Assembly (NCBI RefSeq): GCF_900110205.1
Contig: NZ_FOCV01000020.1
Coordinates: 1-64,000 of the forward strand
Direction: 5' to 3'
From: Rhizobium tibeticum
Lineage (GTDB): Bacteria > Pseudomonadota > Alphaproteobacteria > Rhizobiales > Rhizobiaceae
Length of the DNA: 64,000 nt
Under the pieces are notes generated by a model that was not told the origin of the DNA, did not search any database, and saw only the letters and a program-made list of their open reading frames with translations. Positions within the stretch are counted from its first letter, which is position 1, and every line of letters starts with the position of its first letter. A program made the translations under genes and the position numbers. Of the stretch, positions 41,880 to 51,155 are shown in pieces.

Positions 41880-41999
41880 TGGAAATTCCCGGCCGGGCAA
41901 TACAATGCCCGCATGACTGACTAGCGGACATTATTCCAGCGAGATGCTAACGCGTGGTTAACCATATTTGTTAACTGCGATCAGCGTTCGGCCCATGCG

Positions 42000-42025
42000 A
42001 AAAAGGCTGCCGTGAAGGCAGCCTT
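42000..42025 (-). terminator. Rho-independent terminator after outer-membrane gene copy B
   Basis: AAGGCTGCC and GGCAGCCTT pair over 9 bp with a 5-base loop and run into TTTTT on the minus strand, 36 bases past the stop of the outer-membrane gene. Confidence 0.85.
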
Positions 42026-42061
42026 GCAAGTGAGAACTCGCACGACAAAGATCGTGGCTGG

Positions 42062-42829
42062 CTATTGCAATGAGTAGCGCAAGGCGAGTTTGAAATCGTG
42101 CGAAGTAATATTGTCGAAATGCATCGGCCCAGTGTTGACCGTGTTGTCATATGAGCGGATCCGGCCGGTCTGTGCATCGCCTAGATCAAGGTAGGTATAA
42201 CCGAAATCGACGGTGAGACGATCTGTCACCTGATAGCCGAGACCCGCATGCAGCGCCCAGGCAAAGTTCCAGGTGGAGTCGCTGTCGGCATAAGCGACGC
42301 CCTGGGTCGGGACGTTGACGTCCCTGAAGCCGGAGATAGTGTTGCGGGAGGTACCGACACCGGCCCCGACATACGGCGTAATGCCGTACCAGGTGCCCAG
42401 ATCGACATAGGCGTTGGCCATCAGTAGCCATTCCGATTTGGCACCGTCGTAATCATTCGTGGCATCCCAAACAGCCGTCCCCGTTGCATCGGTGTGTCCA
42501 TAGCGATCGAGTGCGGAGAAGTCGGCTTTGCCGCGATACTGGACGATCGCGTCGGCGCGTAGCCACTGGTTGAATTGATAACCTACACCCAATCCACCAA
42601 GCGGCGCGCTGTCGAAGCCGCCATCGTCCAGAAATTCATGGAGCTCCACGTCGTCAAACAATTCTTGCTGCAACCCGCCAAGGCGCTGGTTGCTCATCCC
42701 CAATTCGCCGCGCAAATACCATCCGCCGAAGACAGGCGCCGGTGCCGGCGGATCGACATAGAGATCGGCCGCGAGAACTGGGGCAGCTCCCAGCACCACC
42801 GCAGTCACGGCAATCAAAAATCTCTTCAT
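42062..42829 (-). CDS. Outer-membrane beta-barrel protein (Omp25-like, copy B)
   Basis: 255 residues from ATG 42829 behind GGAGA. Signal peptide to VLAA-DLY, then GGWYLRGELGMSNQ, GGLGVGYQFNQWLRADAIVQYRG, YGITPYVGAGVGTSRN, AWALHAGLGYQVTDRLTVDFGYTYLDLG and C-terminal LALRYSLQ. Same strand architecture as the gene at 41079-41879, so a diverged tandem paralogue. Monocistronic with its own terminator. The upstream 180 bases are AT-rich. Confidence 0.87.
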   Translation of the reverse strand: MKRFLIAVTAVVLGAAPVLAADLYVDPPAPAPVFGGWYLRGELGMSNQRLGGLQQELFDDVELHEFLDDGGFDSAPLGGLGVGYQFNQWLRADAIVQYRGKADFSALDRYGHTDATGTAVWDATNDYDGAKSEWLLMANAYVDLGTWYGITPYVGAGVGTSRNTISGFRDVNVPTQGVAYADSDSTWNFAWALHAGLGYQVTDRLTVDFGYTYLDLGDAQTGRIRSYDNTVNTGPMHFDNITSHDFKLALRYSLQ

Positions 42830-43008
42830 AATAATTCTCCAGGAATACAAATAATCCGCGTGTCAGTCGACCGCATCCGGCTCTTATTCGTCCCGAAGTC
42901 TTACAAATCAGAGTTAATGTCCGATTAAATTTACAAGATATTCATCATGACCTTATGCGAAAGAGGGCATAGCGGGGTCGAATCGACATCCGCCATGCAC
43001 GGCCGCCT

Positions 43009-44361
43009 TCACGCCGCGTCGCGCACCCCACCGATCACGCCAGTCAGATCATTGACGATGCGTTCAATCTGGGCGCGGTCGTCGCCCTCGGCCATGACAC
43101 GGATCAGTGGCTCGGTGCCGGACGGACGGATGACGAGGCGGCCGTTCTTGGCAAGCTCGGCCTCCGCATCGGCGATCGCCTTCTGCACCCGGATATCCTC
43201 CAGCGGCTTGCCGCCGGAAATGCGGACGTTGCGCAGCAGCTGGGGCACCGGCTCGAAGCGACGGCAAACTTCGCTCACCGTCTTGCCGGTCCGCTTGACC
43301 GCAGCAAGGATCTGCAAGGCGGCCACCAGACCGTCGCCAGTCGTGCCGTAGTCGGACAGCACGATGTGGCCGGACTGCTCGCCGCCGACATTGTAGTTGT
43401 GCTGGCGCATGTGTTCGACGACGTAGCGGTCACCGACCATCGTGCGGACAAGACCAAGCCCCTTATCGCCGAGGAAGCGCTCCAGCCCGAGATTCGACAT
43501 GACGGTCGCGACGATACCACCGCCGCGAAGCTGCTGGTTCTCGGCATAGCTTTCGGCGATAACGGCCATCAGCTGGTCGCCGTCGACGACCGCGCCGTTC
43601 TCATCGACGATGATGACGCGGTCGGCGTCGCCATCGAGCGCAATGCCAATATCGGCGCGCACTTCGTCGACCTTCTTCTGCAGCGCGACCGGGCTCGTAG
43701 AGCCACAATTGAGATTGATGTTCGTGCCGTTCGGCTCGTTGCCGATGGTCACGACGTCAGCGCCGAGCTCCCAGAGAACGGCGGGAGCCACCTTGTAGGC
43801 CGCCCCGTTTGCGCAATCGATCGCGATCCTCAAGTCCTGCAATGTCACGTCGCGCGGCAGCGTGCGCTTGGCATGCTCGATATAGCGGTCGTGCACGCCA
43901 TCAACGCGCTTGGCGCGGCCGATATCGTCGGCCTTGGCAAGCTGCGTCGACAGATCCTTTTCGAGCAGATCCTCGATCTGCGATTCCAGATCGTCGGACA
44001 GTTTGTAGCCATCAGGCCCGAAGAGCTTGATGCCATTGTCCTGATAGGGATTGTGGGAGGCAGAAATCATGACACCGATGTCGGCGCGCAGCGACCGCGT
44101 CAGCATGGCCACGGCCGGAGTCGGGATTGGACCGAGAACAAACGCATCAACACCGGCAGCGGTGAAGCCGGCGACCATCGCGTTTTCCAACATGTAGCCC
44201 GAAAGGCGCGTGTCCTTGCCTATGACGACGCGGTGACGGTGGTTGCCTCGGCGGAAGATCGTCCCAACAGCAATGCCGACCCGCATCGCGAGATCCGGTG
44301 TCATCGGAAACACATTGGATTGACCGCGAATGCCGTCCGTACCGAAATAGCGTCTTTTCAT
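43009..44361 (-). CDS. glmM: Phosphoglucosamine mutase GlmM
   Basis: 450 residues from ATG 44361 (MKRRYFGTDGIRG). Active-site Ser is in ISASHNPYQDNGIKLFG; the metal-binding loop is GDADRVI; the sugar-binding GGEQSGH and phosphate-binding RPSGTEPLIRVM are intact. It converts glucosamine-6-phosphate to glucosamine-1-phosphate for peptidoglycan and lipopolysaccharide. The usual rhizobial neighbour ftsH lies upstream on the same strand, separated by a terminator. Confidence 0.96.
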   Translation of the reverse strand: MKRRYFGTDGIRGQSNVFPMTPDLAMRVGIAVGTIFRRGNHRHRVVIGKDTRLSGYMLENAMVAGFTAAGVDAFVLGPIPTPAVAMLTRSLRADIGVMISASHNPYQDNGIKLFGPDGYKLSDDLESQIEDLLEKDLSTQLAKADDIGRAKRVDGVHDRYIEHAKRTLPRDVTLQDLRIAIDCANGAAYKVAPAVLWELGADVVTIGNEPNGTNINLNCGSTSPVALQKKVDEVRADIGIALDGDADRVIIVDENGAVVDGDQLMAVIAESYAENQQLRGGGIVATVMSNLGLERFLGDKGLGLVRTMVGDRYVVEHMRQHNYNVGGEQSGHIVLSDYGTTGDGLVAALQILAAVKRTGKTVSEVCRRFEPVPQLLRNVRISGGKPLEDIRVQKAIADAEAELAKNGRLVIRPSGTEPLIRVMAEGDDRAQIERIVNDLTGVIGGVRDAA

Positions 44362-44546
44362 ATGCACCCCTGTGCCTTGGCGCGCCTTCAGGCTGCGCAT
44401 TATTACTTGCAAAAATCACGCCGCCACAGGCGGAATGTCGCTACAAGAGCCTCGAATGAGGCCTCCCTATGTCACCGGCATGACATAAATCGCGGTGACC
44501 ATCACGTAAATTCGCAAGAAAACCCATTACATCGCGTTACCGACGC

Positions 44547-44580
44547 AAAAGGCCGGAGTCCAGAATGGACCCCGGCCTTT
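44547..44580 (-). terminator. Rho-independent terminator after ftsH
   Basis: AAAGGCCGG / CCGGCCTTT with an inner GTCC / GGAC extension, followed on the minus strand by TTTT. It lies 20 bases beyond the ftsH stop and isolates glmM. Confidence 0.85.
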
Positions 44581-44599
44581 CAGTCATTTTCAAGAGAAA

Positions 44600-46531
44600 T
44601 CAATGTGGCTGCGGCTCCAAGCCAGCTTCCGGCTCGTCACCCTTTGTCACCGGCCGCGTCCCAGTCTTCGGCACAGCCGAACCCCTGCTGGGCGGCGCAT
44701 CGTCGCCGAGATCGCGGGAAGGCTTCTCGCCACGAATCAGCGCCTTGATTTCTTCGCCAGTTAGCGTTTCGTATTCGAGGAGCCCTTCGGCGATCGCGAC
44801 GAACTCGTCGTGATTTTCCGTCAGGATCTGGCGTGCCTCGGTATAGGCTTCCTCGATCAGTCGGCGCACTTCGCTGTCGATCTTCTGCGCCGTGGATTCG
44901 GAGACGTTCTTCGACTGCGAAACGGAATGGCCGAGGAATACCTCCTGCTGGTTTTCGCCATAGGCGACCTGCCCGAGCACGTCGGAGAAGCCCCACTGGG
45001 TGACCATGGCGCGGGCAAGCTTGGTGGCCTGCTCGATATCCGAGGATGCACCCGAGGTGATGTTTTCCTTGCCGAAGGTCAGCTCTTCGGCAATGCGCCC
45101 GCCCATCATGATGACGAGGCGCGAGACCATCCACTTGTAGCTCATCGAGTAGCGGTCGCCCTCGGGGAGCTGCATGACCATGCCGAGCGCACGGCCGCGC
45201 GGGATGATCGTCGCCTTGTGCAGCGGATCGGCAACCGCAACCTTGAGCGCGGTGATGGCATGACCGGCTTCGTGATAAGCTGTCAGCTTCTTTTCGGCTT
45301 CGGTCATGGCGGACGAGCGACGCTCGGCACCCATCATGATCTTGTCCTTGGCGTCTTCGAATTCCGCCATGGTGACGACACGCTTGTTGCGGCGTGCAGC
45401 CATCAGGGCAGCTTCGTTGACGAGGTTCATCAGGTCGGCACCGGAGAACCCAGGCGTACCGCGAGCCAGAACCTTGAGATCGACATTCGGCGCCAGCGGC
45501 ACGTTGCGGGCATGCACCTTGAGGATGCGCTCACGGCCGACGATGTCCGGGTTTGGAACGACGACCTGACGGTCGAAACGGCCCGGACGCAGCAGCGCCG
45601 GATCGAGAACGTCGGGCCGGTTCGTCGCTGCAATCAGGATGATGCCTTCGTTTGCTTCGAAGCCGTCCATTTCGACCAGCAGCTGGTTGAGCGTCTGCTC
45701 GCGCTCATCGTTACCGCCGCCGAGACCGGCGCCGCGATGACGACCGACGGCGTCGATTTCGTCAATGAAGATGATGCAAGGCGCATTCTTCTTGGCCTGT
45801 TCGAACATGTCGCGGACACGGCTTGCGCCGACGCCGACGAACATTTCGACGAAATCGGAACCCGAGATCGTGAAGAACGGAACGTTTGCTTCGCCAGCGA
45901 CAGAGCGAGCGAGCAGCGTCTTACCGGTGCCCGGAGGGCCAACCAGGAGTACGCCGCGCGGAATCTTGCCGCCGAGGCGCTGGAACTTCTGCGGATCGCG
46001 CAGGAATTCAACGATTTCCTCGAGGTCCTGCTTGGCCTCATCGACGCCTGCAACGTCATCGAAGGTCACGCGCCCATGCGCTTCGGTCAGAAGCTTGGCC
46101 TTGGATTTTCCAAAGCCCATCGCGCCGCGCGAGCCGCCCTGCATCTGCCGCATGAAGAACAGCCAGACGCCAAGGATCAGAAGCATCGGCAACAGCGTGC
46201 CGATATAGCTCAGGAAGCCCGACGAACCATCGGTTTCCGGGCGCGCGGAGACGAGAACGTTCTTCTGCTGCAGGCGATCGAGCAGGTTGTCGTCGACGAC
46301 AGGCGTATAGGTCTGGAAGGTGGTGCCATTTTCAACATAGCTACCGGAGACGCGGTTGCCCGTGACGACGACTTCCTTGACGCGGCCCGCATCCACTTCC
46401 CGCAGGAATTGCGAGTATGGGATTTCGCGGGAGCTGGTCTGCGCCGGCGACGTCTGGAACATGCTGAACAGAGCAATCAGCAGCAGCGCTATGATTGCCC
46501 ACAAGGCGAAATTACGTAAGTTAGGGTTCAT
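44600..46531 (-). CDS. ftsH: ATP-dependent zinc metalloprotease FtsH
   Basis: 643 residues from ATG 46531 behind GGGGAG. Two N-terminal membrane helices (about 7-24 and 105-125) flank a periplasmic domain; AAA+ motifs are Walker A GPPGTGKT, Walker B IIFIDEIDAVG, the second region of homology NRPDVLDPALLRPGRFDRQ; the protease site is HEAGH. The hexamer degrades membrane proteins and regulatory proteins at the inner membrane. The C-terminal 40 residues are a Pro/Gly-rich tail. Confidence 0.97.
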   Translation of the reverse strand: MNPNLRNFALWAIIALLLIALFSMFQTSPAQTSSREIPYSQFLREVDAGRVKEVVVTGNRVSGSYVENGTTFQTYTPVVDDNLLDRLQQKNVLVSARPETDGSSGFLSYIGTLLPMLLILGVWLFFMRQMQGGSRGAMGFGKSKAKLLTEAHGRVTFDDVAGVDEAKQDLEEIVEFLRDPQKFQRLGGKIPRGVLLVGPPGTGKTLLARSVAGEANVPFFTISGSDFVEMFVGVGASRVRDMFEQAKKNAPCIIFIDEIDAVGRHRGAGLGGGNDEREQTLNQLLVEMDGFEANEGIILIAATNRPDVLDPALLRPGRFDRQVVVPNPDIVGRERILKVHARNVPLAPNVDLKVLARGTPGFSGADLMNLVNEAALMAARRNKRVVTMAEFEDAKDKIMMGAERRSSAMTEAEKKLTAYHEAGHAITALKVAVADPLHKATIIPRGRALGMVMQLPEGDRYSMSYKWMVSRLVIMMGGRIAEELTFGKENITSGASSDIEQATKLARAMVTQWGFSDVLGQVAYGENQQEVFLGHSVSQSKNVSESTAQKIDSEVRRLIEEAYTEARQILTENHDEFVAIAEGLLEYETLTGEEIKALIRGEKPSRDLGDDAPPSRGSAVPKTGTRPVTKGDEPEAGLEPQPH

Positions 46532-46595
46532 CGAACTCCCCAGCACTGGAACAGCCGCCTCATGGCGACCGTCTTATTTGGTCTCTAACATAGGA

Positions 46596-46620
46596 TTGCC
46601 TCGGGTGAATGCCAAGGCAA
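46596..46620 (-). other. Hairpin between tilS and ftsH
   Basis: TTGCCTTGG and CCGAGGCAA pair over 9 bp (one G-U) with a 7-base loop, just after the tilS stop. No T-tract, so possibly partial termination before ftsH. Confidence 0.45.
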
Positions 46621-46629
46621 ACTGGACTG

Positions 46630-47955
46630 TTAGATAGATTTTCCGTCAATAAGACCTAAAGGCGGTCTTGGATAGGGGCGTGTTCCAAAGGCAGCCGCAA
46701 GGCTATCGGCGAAGATGAAATCAAATCGTGTCAAAAAACGGTCGAAGGGCGAAAAATAGGGTGTGACACGGACTTTCTCGGCAACATTGCCGGGGGCCTC
46801 GTGTCCTGCCACGTCGACGACACGGGGCGCCGCCGCCAGGGCTCGCCTGGTGACGCCCCTGGGGAGTTGACCGCTCTGCGCCGCCGTTCCGCCAGCAACG
46901 ATGCCTATTGCCGTTGGCGCCGCATTTTCAACCAGGAACCGGCCGTCCCAGACAGCGCGCGCAGCGGGTGCCAGCGTCAACGGCAGGATGCCGCGGTTTT
47001 CGCGGACAAGGAAAAGGCCGTCGCGCCGAAGGTCGAACACCACCCTGCCCGCGGTCATCCGGCCCAACTCACCTTTTGCGATAAGAGCCAGCACGTCGTC
47101 CGTCTGCTTGCGGCCAAGTGCGAACACCTGCCCGCCAAATACTGCGGCAAGGCGCGCAAAGGCATAGCCAAGGATCTCGCGATCGGCGGTGAGCCCGGCC
47201 GGGATCACTTGGCCGATCAAGGGAGAATGCACGATAAAATACTGATCCAACCATTTCGACGCCAAAGTAGCGACGCTTAACCGCAGATCACCCGCGCCGT
47301 CCTTAGCCGGCACAACATCCGCCTCTCCAGCAAGGCGCGACCGCATCCGCACACGTTCGTATTTGGGGTCATCATTGCTCGGGTCGTCGATCCAGGCGAC
47401 CTGCCGTGCGCGAAGGTAGTCACGGATCGCATCCCGCCGGCAGGAGAGCAGCGGTCGCGCAACCCAAAGGCGCCGATCGAAAAGGACGAGATCCGCAATG
47501 CCGGTACTTGGCTGCTCTGAACGTTGCGATCGCATGGCAAGTGTCTCGCGCTGGTCATCGGCCGTGTGCGCAGTCACGACAATGTCGGCATTCAGGCTTT
47601 CAGCGGCATCGGCAAGCAGAGCGTAACGGGCGTCGCGTGCTGCCGCCATCATACCGGTCTTTGGCTTTTCGCCACGCCATGTCTTGATGAGGTGGGGGAT
47701 ATCAAGCGACCGACAGAAGGCTGCAACCTGGTGCGCCTCCTCGGCCGAACCTGTGCGCAACGCATGGTCGACGGTTACGGCACACAGAGAGATTGTCAAA
47801 TTGGGTGTGGCCTTAAGAGCTTCGGCGAGCGCCAGAAGCAGGCCGGTTGAATCGCTTCCGCCCGAAATCGCGACAAGGATACGCGAGGGCTTGATCAGCG
47901 AACCAAGGAAACGGCGTGCTGCCGTCTCTGGTAGAAGGGGACCGTCCGGGCGCAA
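46630..47955 (-). CDS. tilS: tRNA(Ile)-lysidine synthase TilS
   Basis: 441 residues. PP-loop SGGSDSTGLLLAL at about 31-43 and VTAHTADDQRETLAMR, DPSNDDPKYERVRMR later. The enzyme puts lysine on C34 of tRNA-Ile(CAU) so that it reads AUA. The start appears to be TTG at 47955: the frame comes directly after the cpoB stop codon, with only GGT CAT CCG GTT between, and no ATG upstream of the P-loop. This implies translational coupling to cpoB. Confidence 0.93.
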   Translation of the reverse strand: MRPDGPLLPETAARRFLGSLIKPSRILVAISGGSDSTGLLLALAEALKATPNLTISLCAVTVDHALRTGSAEEAHQVAAFCRSLDIPHLIKTWRGEKPKTGMMAAARDARYALLADAAESLNADIVVTAHTADDQRETLAMRSQRSEQPSTGIADLVLFDRRLWVARPLLSCRRDAIRDYLRARQVAWIDDPSNDDPKYERVRMRSRLAGEADVVPAKDGAGDLRLSVATLASKWLDQYFIVHSPLIGQVIPAGLTADREILGYAFARLAAVFGGQVFALGRKQTDDVLALIAKGELGRMTAGRVVFDLRRDGLFLVRENRGILPLTLAPAARAVWDGRFLVENAAPTAIGIVAGGTAAQSGQLPRGVTRRALAAAPRVVDVAGHEAPGNVAEKVRVTPYFSPFDRFLTRFDFIFADSLAAAFGTRPYPRPPLGLIDGKSI

Positions 47956-47967
47956 AACCGGATGACC

Positions 47968-48975
47968 TTAGCAGGCGAGACGCTTTTGCTCGCTGGCAAC
48001 CTTGGTTATCACGGCACGCGAAGCCTTGGGATAACGCTTCGAGACTTCCCGCAGCGTCGCGCATGCGGTTTCCGTGTTGTCGAGCGCGGCAAGCGACATG
48101 CCGAGCTTGAGAAGCATTTCCGGCGCCTTTTCAGAGCTGCCATACTTCTTGTGCGCATCGAGGAACGTCTTGGCAGCCTCGTTGTACTTGCCTTGCGAGT
48201 AGAGCGCCTCGCCAAGCCAGAAATTGGCATCGGCGGCGCGAGAGCTGGCGGGATACTGCGCGATATACTGAGTGAACTCCTGCTCGGCTGTCGAGTAGTC
48301 ACCCGACAGCACGTGGCCGTAGGCAGCCTTGTACTGGTCGGCTTCGCTGCCGAGGGAGGCAGTCTGCGACGAACGGCCGGAATCGACGCCCGGAAGCGGG
48401 CGGGATCCAACTGTGGCACCCTCGTTGACCGAGCCGCCGATCGGATTGCCGCTCTGGTCGAATTCCATCGAACCGAGCTGTTTCGGCGGCTGGCCGAGGC
48501 CCTCGTTTGCGGGAATGTCGGTCGAGGGAGCCGTTTCGGCTCCCTGCGGTGCTTGGATAACGCGGGCGACATCGTCGCCACCGCTCCGACCTTGGGCCGG
48601 AGGAGGTACATCTGCCTCGCTCTTTTTCATCGTCTTGGAGTTGCTGCCGGCACTACCGCCACCGCCGCCCTTCTCCAACTCCTGGAAACGGAATTCGTTG
48701 TCTTCCTGCGCCTTGCGGATCGTTTCCTGCATCTGCAGGAGCTGGAAGCTCATCTCCTCGATGCGGCCGTTCAGCTGACGCAGCTGCTCTTCTAACTGCT
48801 GGACGCGGACTTCGGCGCCGCCGGCCTGCACGTTTACAACCGGTGCCTGCGGCTGCTGCCGATCCGCAGCCTTGCCGCCGATCTGCCAACCCAAAAGCGA
48901 CGTCGCATTGGCCGATTGGCCCGCCCCGGCCACGGCCGCGAGACATAGCATGCCCGCAACGACAAGTTTTTTCAT
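47968..48975 (-). CDS. cpoB: Tol-Pal system protein CpoB (YbgF)
   Basis: 335 residues from ATG 48975 (MKKLVVAGML). Signal peptide to about residue 25, a coiled-coil (about 50-95, VQQLEEQLRQLNGRIEEMSF) that trimerises, a Gly/Ser/Pro linker, and C-terminal tetratricopeptide repeats (ADQYKAAYGHVLSGDYSTAEQEF, ADANFWLGEALYSQGKYNEAAKTFLDAHK). In other bacteria CpoB ties Tol-Pal to septal peptidoglycan synthesis. Separated from pal by pal's terminator, so has its own promoter; followed by tilS. Confidence 0.94.
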   Translation of the reverse strand: MKKLVVAGMLCLAAVAGAGQSANATSLLGWQIGGKAADRQQPQAPVVNVQAGGAEVRVQQLEEQLRQLNGRIEEMSFQLLQMQETIRKAQEDNEFRFQELEKGGGGGSAGSNSKTMKKSEADVPPPAQGRSGGDDVARVIQAPQGAETAPSTDIPANEGLGQPPKQLGSMEFDQSGNPIGGSVNEGATVGSRPLPGVDSGRSSQTASLGSEADQYKAAYGHVLSGDYSTAEQEFTQYIAQYPASSRAADANFWLGEALYSQGKYNEAAKTFLDAHKKYGSSEKAPEMLLKLGMSLAALDNTETACATLREVSKRYPKASRAVITKVASEQKRLAC

Positions 48976-49077
48976 ATGGTTCGTCCTGTCCCTGTGATTC
49001 TTCGCACCCATTGGCACGAACAGGAGATTTTTCCAATTGCTTTCAAAAAGCAACGGAAACTGGCCAAAGTGTGTTCA

Positions 49078-49111
49078 AAAAGAAAAGGCGGCTCGCGATG
49101 GAGCCGCCTTT
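49078..49111 (-). terminator. Rho-independent terminator after pal
   Basis: AAAGGCGGCTC and GAGCCGCCTTT form an 11-bp stem with a 6-base loop, followed on the minus strand by TCTTTTTG. It lies 25 bases past the pal stop and ends the tol-pal operon. Confidence 0.9.
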
Positions 49112-49135
49112 CGAAATTGTAATATTTCCCGGCAA

Positions 49136-49666
49136 TTACATGCCGGCGCCACCGAGAACGGTGACGGCACGGCGGTTCTGCGACCAGCAGGAAATATCGT
49201 CGCAGACGGCAACCGGACGTTCCTTGCCGTAGGAGATCGTCTTCATGCGCTGCGCCGGAACGCCACGCGAAGCGAGGTAGTCCTTGGTGGCGGCAGCACG
49301 GCGAGCACCAAGAGCAAGGTTGTATTCACGCGTACCACGCTCGTCGGCATGGCCTTCGACGGTGATGGCGTACTTGGGGTAGCGGGCGAGCCACTGAGCC
49401 TGACGGTCGAGTGTCTGGGAAGCGTCCGCGCGGATCGAGGTGGAGTCGGTGTCGAAGAAGATGCGGTCGCCGACGTTGACGGTGAAGTCCTGAGCGGAGC
49501 CAGGCGTTGCGGCGCCGGCGCCAAGGCCGAGGTCGCCGGCACTGTTCGCCACGTTCTTCTTGTTCGCGCAACCGGCCAGAGCAAGACCGGCGACGAGCGC
49601 GATCATGACGGGGTTACGGGCGAAATTCTGCATGCGGCTCATTGCCGGGGTGTGAATTCGGCTCAT
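49136..49666 (-). CDS. pal: Peptidoglycan-associated lipoprotein Pal
   Basis: 176 residues from ATG 49666 behind AAGGAG. Lipoprotein signal with lipobox LALAGC (Cys about residue 33), then a short linker and an OmpA-type peptidoglycan-binding domain (RIFFDTDSTSIRADA, VEGHADERGTREYNLALGARRA). It anchors the outer membrane to peptidoglycan and binds TolB. A pair of Cys in VCDDISCWSQN near the C-terminus matches the rhizobial form. Confidence 0.96.
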   Translation of the reverse strand: MSRIHTPAMSRMQNFARNPVMIALVAGLALAGCANKKNVANSAGDLGLGAGAATPGSAQDFTVNVGDRIFFDTDSTSIRADASQTLDRQAQWLARYPKYAITVEGHADERGTREYNLALGARRAAATKDYLASRGVPAQRMKTISYGKERPVAVCDDISCWSQNRRAVTVLGGAGM

Positions 49667-49822
49667 GGCCGGTCTCCTTGCGACTTGATTAAGGTTGCCG
49701 GACTGTAACCTCGTTGGGTTAATCGGCACTCAAGAATTATGGTTAATGGATGGTTGATTTGTCCCTCAGTCGCCCCAATCAGGGATTTTTGCGGCGACAA
49801 AAAGGCACATCCACAGGCTTTA

Positions 49823-51133
49823 CTACTCGAGAAGCGGCGACCAGGCTGGGTCCGAAGCATAGGTCGGGGTCTTGATGAGCTGCTCGTTGTAGCCCGTCAG
49901 ATCGATGGAGTAGAGCTGCGGACCACCTGCACCCGCCGCCTGGCGGAAGAACATGATGACGCGGCCATTCGGCGCCCAGGTCGGGCCTTCGTTGTGGAAG
50001 CCCGTCGTCAGGATGCGCTCGCCCGAACCGTCCGGCTTCATGACACCGATCGAGAACTTGCCGCCCGACTGCTTGGTGAAGGCGATCAGATCGCCGCGCG
50101 GAGACCAGACGGGCGTGGAATAGTTGCCGTCGCCGAAGGAGATGCGCGTCTGGCCGGAGCCGTCGGCGTTCATGACGTAAATCTGCTGCTTGCCGCCACG
50201 GTCGCTCTCGAAGACGATCCGCCCGCCGTCCGGAGAATAGGACGGCGACGTATCGATTGCGGCCGTCGAGGTCAGGCGCGTCGTGGTGCGCGAGCGCAGG
50301 TCCATCGTGTAGATGTTCGCATTGCCTTCCTGCTGAAGGCTCATGACGACCTTCTGACCGTCGGGCGAGAAGCGCGGCGAGAAGGTCATGCCCGGGAAGT
50401 TGCCGACGACTTCGCGCTGTCCTGTCTCAAGCTGCAGCAGGTAGACCCGCGGCTGCTGGTTGGCGAAGGACATGTAGGTGACTTCCTGACGGTTCGGCGA
50501 AAAGCGCGGCGTCAGAACGAGGTCGCTGCCGTTGGTCAGCATGCGGACGTTGAAGCCGTCCTGATCCATGATGGCGAGCTGGCGCTTGCGCTCCTGCTTG
50601 GTGCCGGACTCCGAGACGAAAACGACGCGGGTGTCGAAATAACCTTCCTCACCGGTGATCTGCTTGTAGATCGCATCGGCGATGATATGGGCTACGCGGC
50701 GCCAGTTCTCAGGCTGCGTGTAGAACTGCTGGCCGGTCATCTGCGTGCCTGCGAACGTGTCCCATAGTCGGAACTCGGCGCGGAGGCGACCGTCGCTTTC
50801 CTGCGTCACGCGACCGGTGACGAGGGCCTGCGCATTGATGACCTTCCAGTCCTCGAAGCGCGGAGCGGCATCCGGGTTGGAAATCTTCTCGATGAAGGCG
50901 TTCTTGTTGATCGGCGCGAAGAGGCCGGAGCGCTGAAGGTCGGCAGCGATGACCTGCGACACCTGCGCGCCCATGTCGCCCTGCAGGAAGTCCGTGATCG
51001 CGATCGGCAGCGGCTCGACGTTACCCTTGTTGATGTTGATTTCGACAAGCGCGTTCGCCGGCGTGGCAACAACCGCAGTGGTTATCATGCCGACGGCGAC
51101 CATCAAGGCGCGGATGAGGGAACACTTGGTCAT
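49823..51133 (-). CDS. tolB: Tol-Pal system beta-propeller protein TolB
   Basis: 436 residues from ATG 51133; the ATG at 51154 directly behind the tolA stop would add seven residues and cannot be excluded. Signal peptide ends near NA-LVEININKG. N-terminal domain (NVEPLPIAITDFLQG) is followed by a six-bladed propeller with repeated SPRFSPDGQ-type strands (VLTPRFSPNRQEVTYMSF, DTSPSYSPDGGRIVFESD, TPVWSPRGDLIAF, GPTWAPNGRVIMF). Periplasmic partner of Pal and TolA. Confidence 0.96.
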   Translation of the reverse strand: MTKCSLIRALMVAVGMITTAVVATPANALVEININKGNVEPLPIAITDFLQGDMGAQVSQVIAADLQRSGLFAPINKNAFIEKISNPDAAPRFEDWKVINAQALVTGRVTQESDGRLRAEFRLWDTFAGTQMTGQQFYTQPENWRRVAHIIADAIYKQITGEEGYFDTRVVFVSESGTKQERKRQLAIMDQDGFNVRMLTNGSDLVLTPRFSPNRQEVTYMSFANQQPRVYLLQLETGQREVVGNFPGMTFSPRFSPDGQKVVMSLQQEGNANIYTMDLRSRTTTRLTSTAAIDTSPSYSPDGGRIVFESDRGGKQQIYVMNADGSGQTRISFGDGNYSTPVWSPRGDLIAFTKQSGGKFSIGVMKPDGSGERILTTGFHNEGPTWAPNGRVIMFFRQAAGAGGPQLYSIDLTGYNEQLIKTPTYASDPAWSPLLE

Positions 51134-51155
51134 GGAGGACAAGCCTTTCAGCATT

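Noticed and set aside
44810..46519. Long plus-strand open frame of 569 codons
   Set aside because: It is antisense to ftsH, whose motifs and terminator are clear. Similar long antisense frames over serA, serC, glmM and tolB are shadows of GC-rich codons.
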